Notes under the pieces: model-generated | What the model was told of the DNA's origin: nothing | Seen by the model: the letters and a program-made list of their open reading frames with translations, nothing else | The model's database searches: none | NCBI RefSeq assembly: GCF_009857135.1 | Contig: NZ_CP047318.1 | Span: forward strand, 248,001-312,000 | DNA from: Streptomyces sp. HM190 | GTDB lineage: Bacteria > Actinomycetota > Actinomycetes > Streptomycetales > Streptomycetaceae | Length of the DNA: 64,000 nt | Reading direction: 5' to 3' | In this document: positions 62,576 through 64,000 of the stretch, piece after piece | How the letters are laid out: each line of letters begins with the position of its first letter | Numbering within the stretch: the stretch's first letter is position 1 | Program-made: the position numbers and the translations under genes

Positions 62576-62740
62576 TTTGCTGTCCCGGGCCAGCCCCGGG
62601 GCGTCGTTGACGCGAACCGGCCGCCGAAGACCCCGCTCTGTCCGGGAGCGGTCCACTCGGTGATCATTCATGTCATCGACCCGTGCGCGTTCCGCGTGGC
62701 ACTCGGCCTGTGCCCGCACCGACCGGAAGGACTTCTGCCC

Positions 62741-64000
62741 GTGCTCTGCACCAGGATCACCAACGCCCGTGTCGTCACGATGGACCCGGCGCGTCCGGCC
62801 GCGCGGGAGCTGGGTATCTGGCGCGGGCGGATAGTCGGCCTCGACGAGGAGGTGGCGGGGCTGCCCGCGCGGCGGACCCTGGACCTGGACGGCGCGACGG
62901 TCCTCCCCGGCTTCATCGACGCCCATGTGCACCTCGCCTGGACGGGGTTGAAGGCCGAGGCGCCCAGTGTGGCGCCGAGCCGGCGCGCCGACGACGTGCT
63001 GCGGGTCGTGGCGGAGGCGGTGAAGCGGGCTCCCGCGGGCGGCTGGGTGGACTTCGGCGGCTACGACCAGCGCACCCTCGACCGCCCCCTCACGGCGGCC
63101 GACCTCGACGCCGTCAGCGCCGGACGCAGGGTGTGCCTGGGACATCTGTCGGGGCATGCCTGCCTGGTCAACTCGGCGGTCCTGGAGGGACTCCCGGCCG
63201 AGGCGGTCCGGTCGGACGGGTTCCTCGCGGAGGGCGCGATGGGGGCCGCGCTCCGGTCCAGGCCGCCGCACTCCCTGTCCGAACTGGCCTCGGCGATCGG
63301 GCGTGCCGCCCGGGTCTGCCGGTCCGAGGGCATCACCGGCTGCGCGGAGGCGGGGATCGGGGCCCGCCTCTTCGGGCACAGCCCCCTGGAGGGCGCGGCG
63401 TTCCAACTGGCCCGGGAGACGGGCCGGTTGCCGCTGCGGGTGCAGCTGATGGTGGCGGCCGACGCGCTCCGCCCGGTCGAGGCGGCCGGTCAGGACACCA
63501 CGAGTCGGGCGATCGACCTGGGCCTGCGCACCGGCTTCGGTGACGGTCCGCTCTCGCTCGGCGCGCTCAAGATCTTCACCGACGGCGGGATGATGGCCCG
63601 CACGGCGGCTCTGAGCAGCCCCTATCTCGGGGGCGGCGGTTCCGGTCAGCTCATGCACGAGCCCGACGTGCTGGAGGACGCGATCGTCGCCGGGCACCTG
63701 GCGGGCTGGCAGCTGGCCGTGCACGCGATCGGCGACCGGGCCGTCGATGTCGCCCTGGACGCGCTGGAGAAGGCCCAGAGGCTGCGGCCGCGGCCGGAGG
63801 CACGCCACCGTATCGAGCACGCGGGGCTGGTCCGCCCCGACCAGCTCCCCCGGCTGGGCGCGCTCGGCATGACCGTGGTCGTCCAGCCGAGCTTCCTGCG
63901 GTACTACGGCGACGACTACGCGACGGTGATGGGGGAGGAACGGGCCGACTGGCTGTACCGGGGCCGCGGCTTCCTCGACCACGGCGTCCGGGTCGCCGGC
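62741..64000 (+). CDS. YtcJ-like amidohydrolase (3' end outside window)
   Basis: The frame is open for 420 codons to the window edge. It belongs to the amidohydrolase 3 family (YtcJ/N-substituted formamide deformylase-like). The N-terminal metal motif is PGFIDAHVHLAW. Downstream are KIFTDGGMMARTAAL, HAIGDRAVDVALDALE (metal-ligand His and Asp) and RHRIEHAGLVRPDQLPRL, each diagnostic. Some members deformylate N-formyl compounds, which is intriguing beside a formyl-hydroxamate siderophore locus, but the substrate cannot be read from sequence. GGAAGG lies 10 bp upstream of the GTG start. Confidence 0.85.
   Translation, partial: MLCTRITNARVVTMDPARPAARELGIWRGRIVGLDEEVAGLPARRTLDLDGATVLPGFIDAHVHLAWTGLKAEAPSVAPSRRADDVLRVVAEAVKRAPAGGWVDFGGYDQRTLDRPLTAADLDAVSAGRRVCLGHLSGHACLVNSAVLEGLPAEAVRSDGFLAEGAMGAALRSRPPHSLSELASAIGRAARVCRSEGITGCAEAGIGARLFGHSPLEGAAFQLARETGRLPLRVQLMVAADALRPVEAAGQDTTSRAIDLGLRTGFGDGPLSLGALKIFTDGGMMARTAALSSPYLGGGGSGQLMHEPDVLEDAIVAGHLAGWQLAVHAIGDRAVDVALDALEKAQRLRPRPEARHRIEHAGLVRPDQLPRLGALGMTVVVQPSFLRYYGDDYATVMGEERADWLYRGRGFLDHGVRVAG

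Overview
This window is high-GC actinobacterial DNA, almost certainly from a Streptomyces chromosome. Indicators are pervasive G/C third positions, GTG and TTG starts, a tyrosinase pair (melC1/melC2), a clpP pair with a PopR-type regulator, a streptophobe-family membrane protein and a DUF6777 protein. I saw no rRNA, tRNA, CRISPR array, insertion sequence or phage gene.

Left part (1-24 kb). The window opens inside a TPR-type regulator. It is followed by an arsenic-type island: arsC, with a decayed thioredoxin-reductase remnant fused to its stop, divergent arsR, a MIP channel and a FAD monooxygenase. A tightly overlapping three-gene unit (43-aa protein, RsbW-like ATPase, DUF6624 protein) lies behind a perfect 14-bp palindrome. 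Next come an mraY gene outside the dcw cluster, an aldo/keto reductase, an MFS exporter, a lysE/lysG-type divergent pair, a NUDIX hydrolase, an AIM24 protein, AlkB, a CoA-ester-type FAD monooxygenase, melC1-melC2, an RNase H fusion, VOC proteins, DUF3105 and TerC. The clpP3-clpP4-like operon carries tandem PopR-type boxes and faces a popR-like gene.

Middle part (24-31.7 kb). This holds a 40-aa secreted peptide, a DUF6777 protein, a streptophobe-family protein, and a leftward operon-like run of two small His/Cys-rich membrane proteins, a PLP-dependent cysteine-synthase-like enzyme and an MFS exporter.

Right part (31.8-62.6 kb). This is a complete hydroxamate siderophore locus. It contains an L-ornithine N5-monooxygenase, an N5-hydroxyornithine formyltransferase, a FecCDE-type import ATPase with two permeases, a single giant five-module NRPS of about 6,430 residues, MbtH, and an operon of a heterodimeric ABC exporter pair followed by a siderophore-binding lipoprotein. 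Four DtxR/IdeR-type iron boxes sit in front of the divergent transcription units.

The NRPS reads as (partial C)-A-MT-T / C-A-T / C-A-MT-T / C-A-T / C-A-T-E with no thioesterase. The binding-pocket codes indicate serine in modules 2 and 4 and N5-hydroxyornithine in module 3, with unusual codes in modules 1 and 5. This is the expected logic of a pentapeptide tris-hydroxamate siderophore of the scabichelin/turgichelin type, with N-methylated residues 1 and 3. Oddities are a condensation domain in module 3 whose catalytic histidine is leucine, a headless N-terminal C-domain remnant, and a C-terminal E domain without a TE. The window ends inside a YtcJ-like amidohydrolase.
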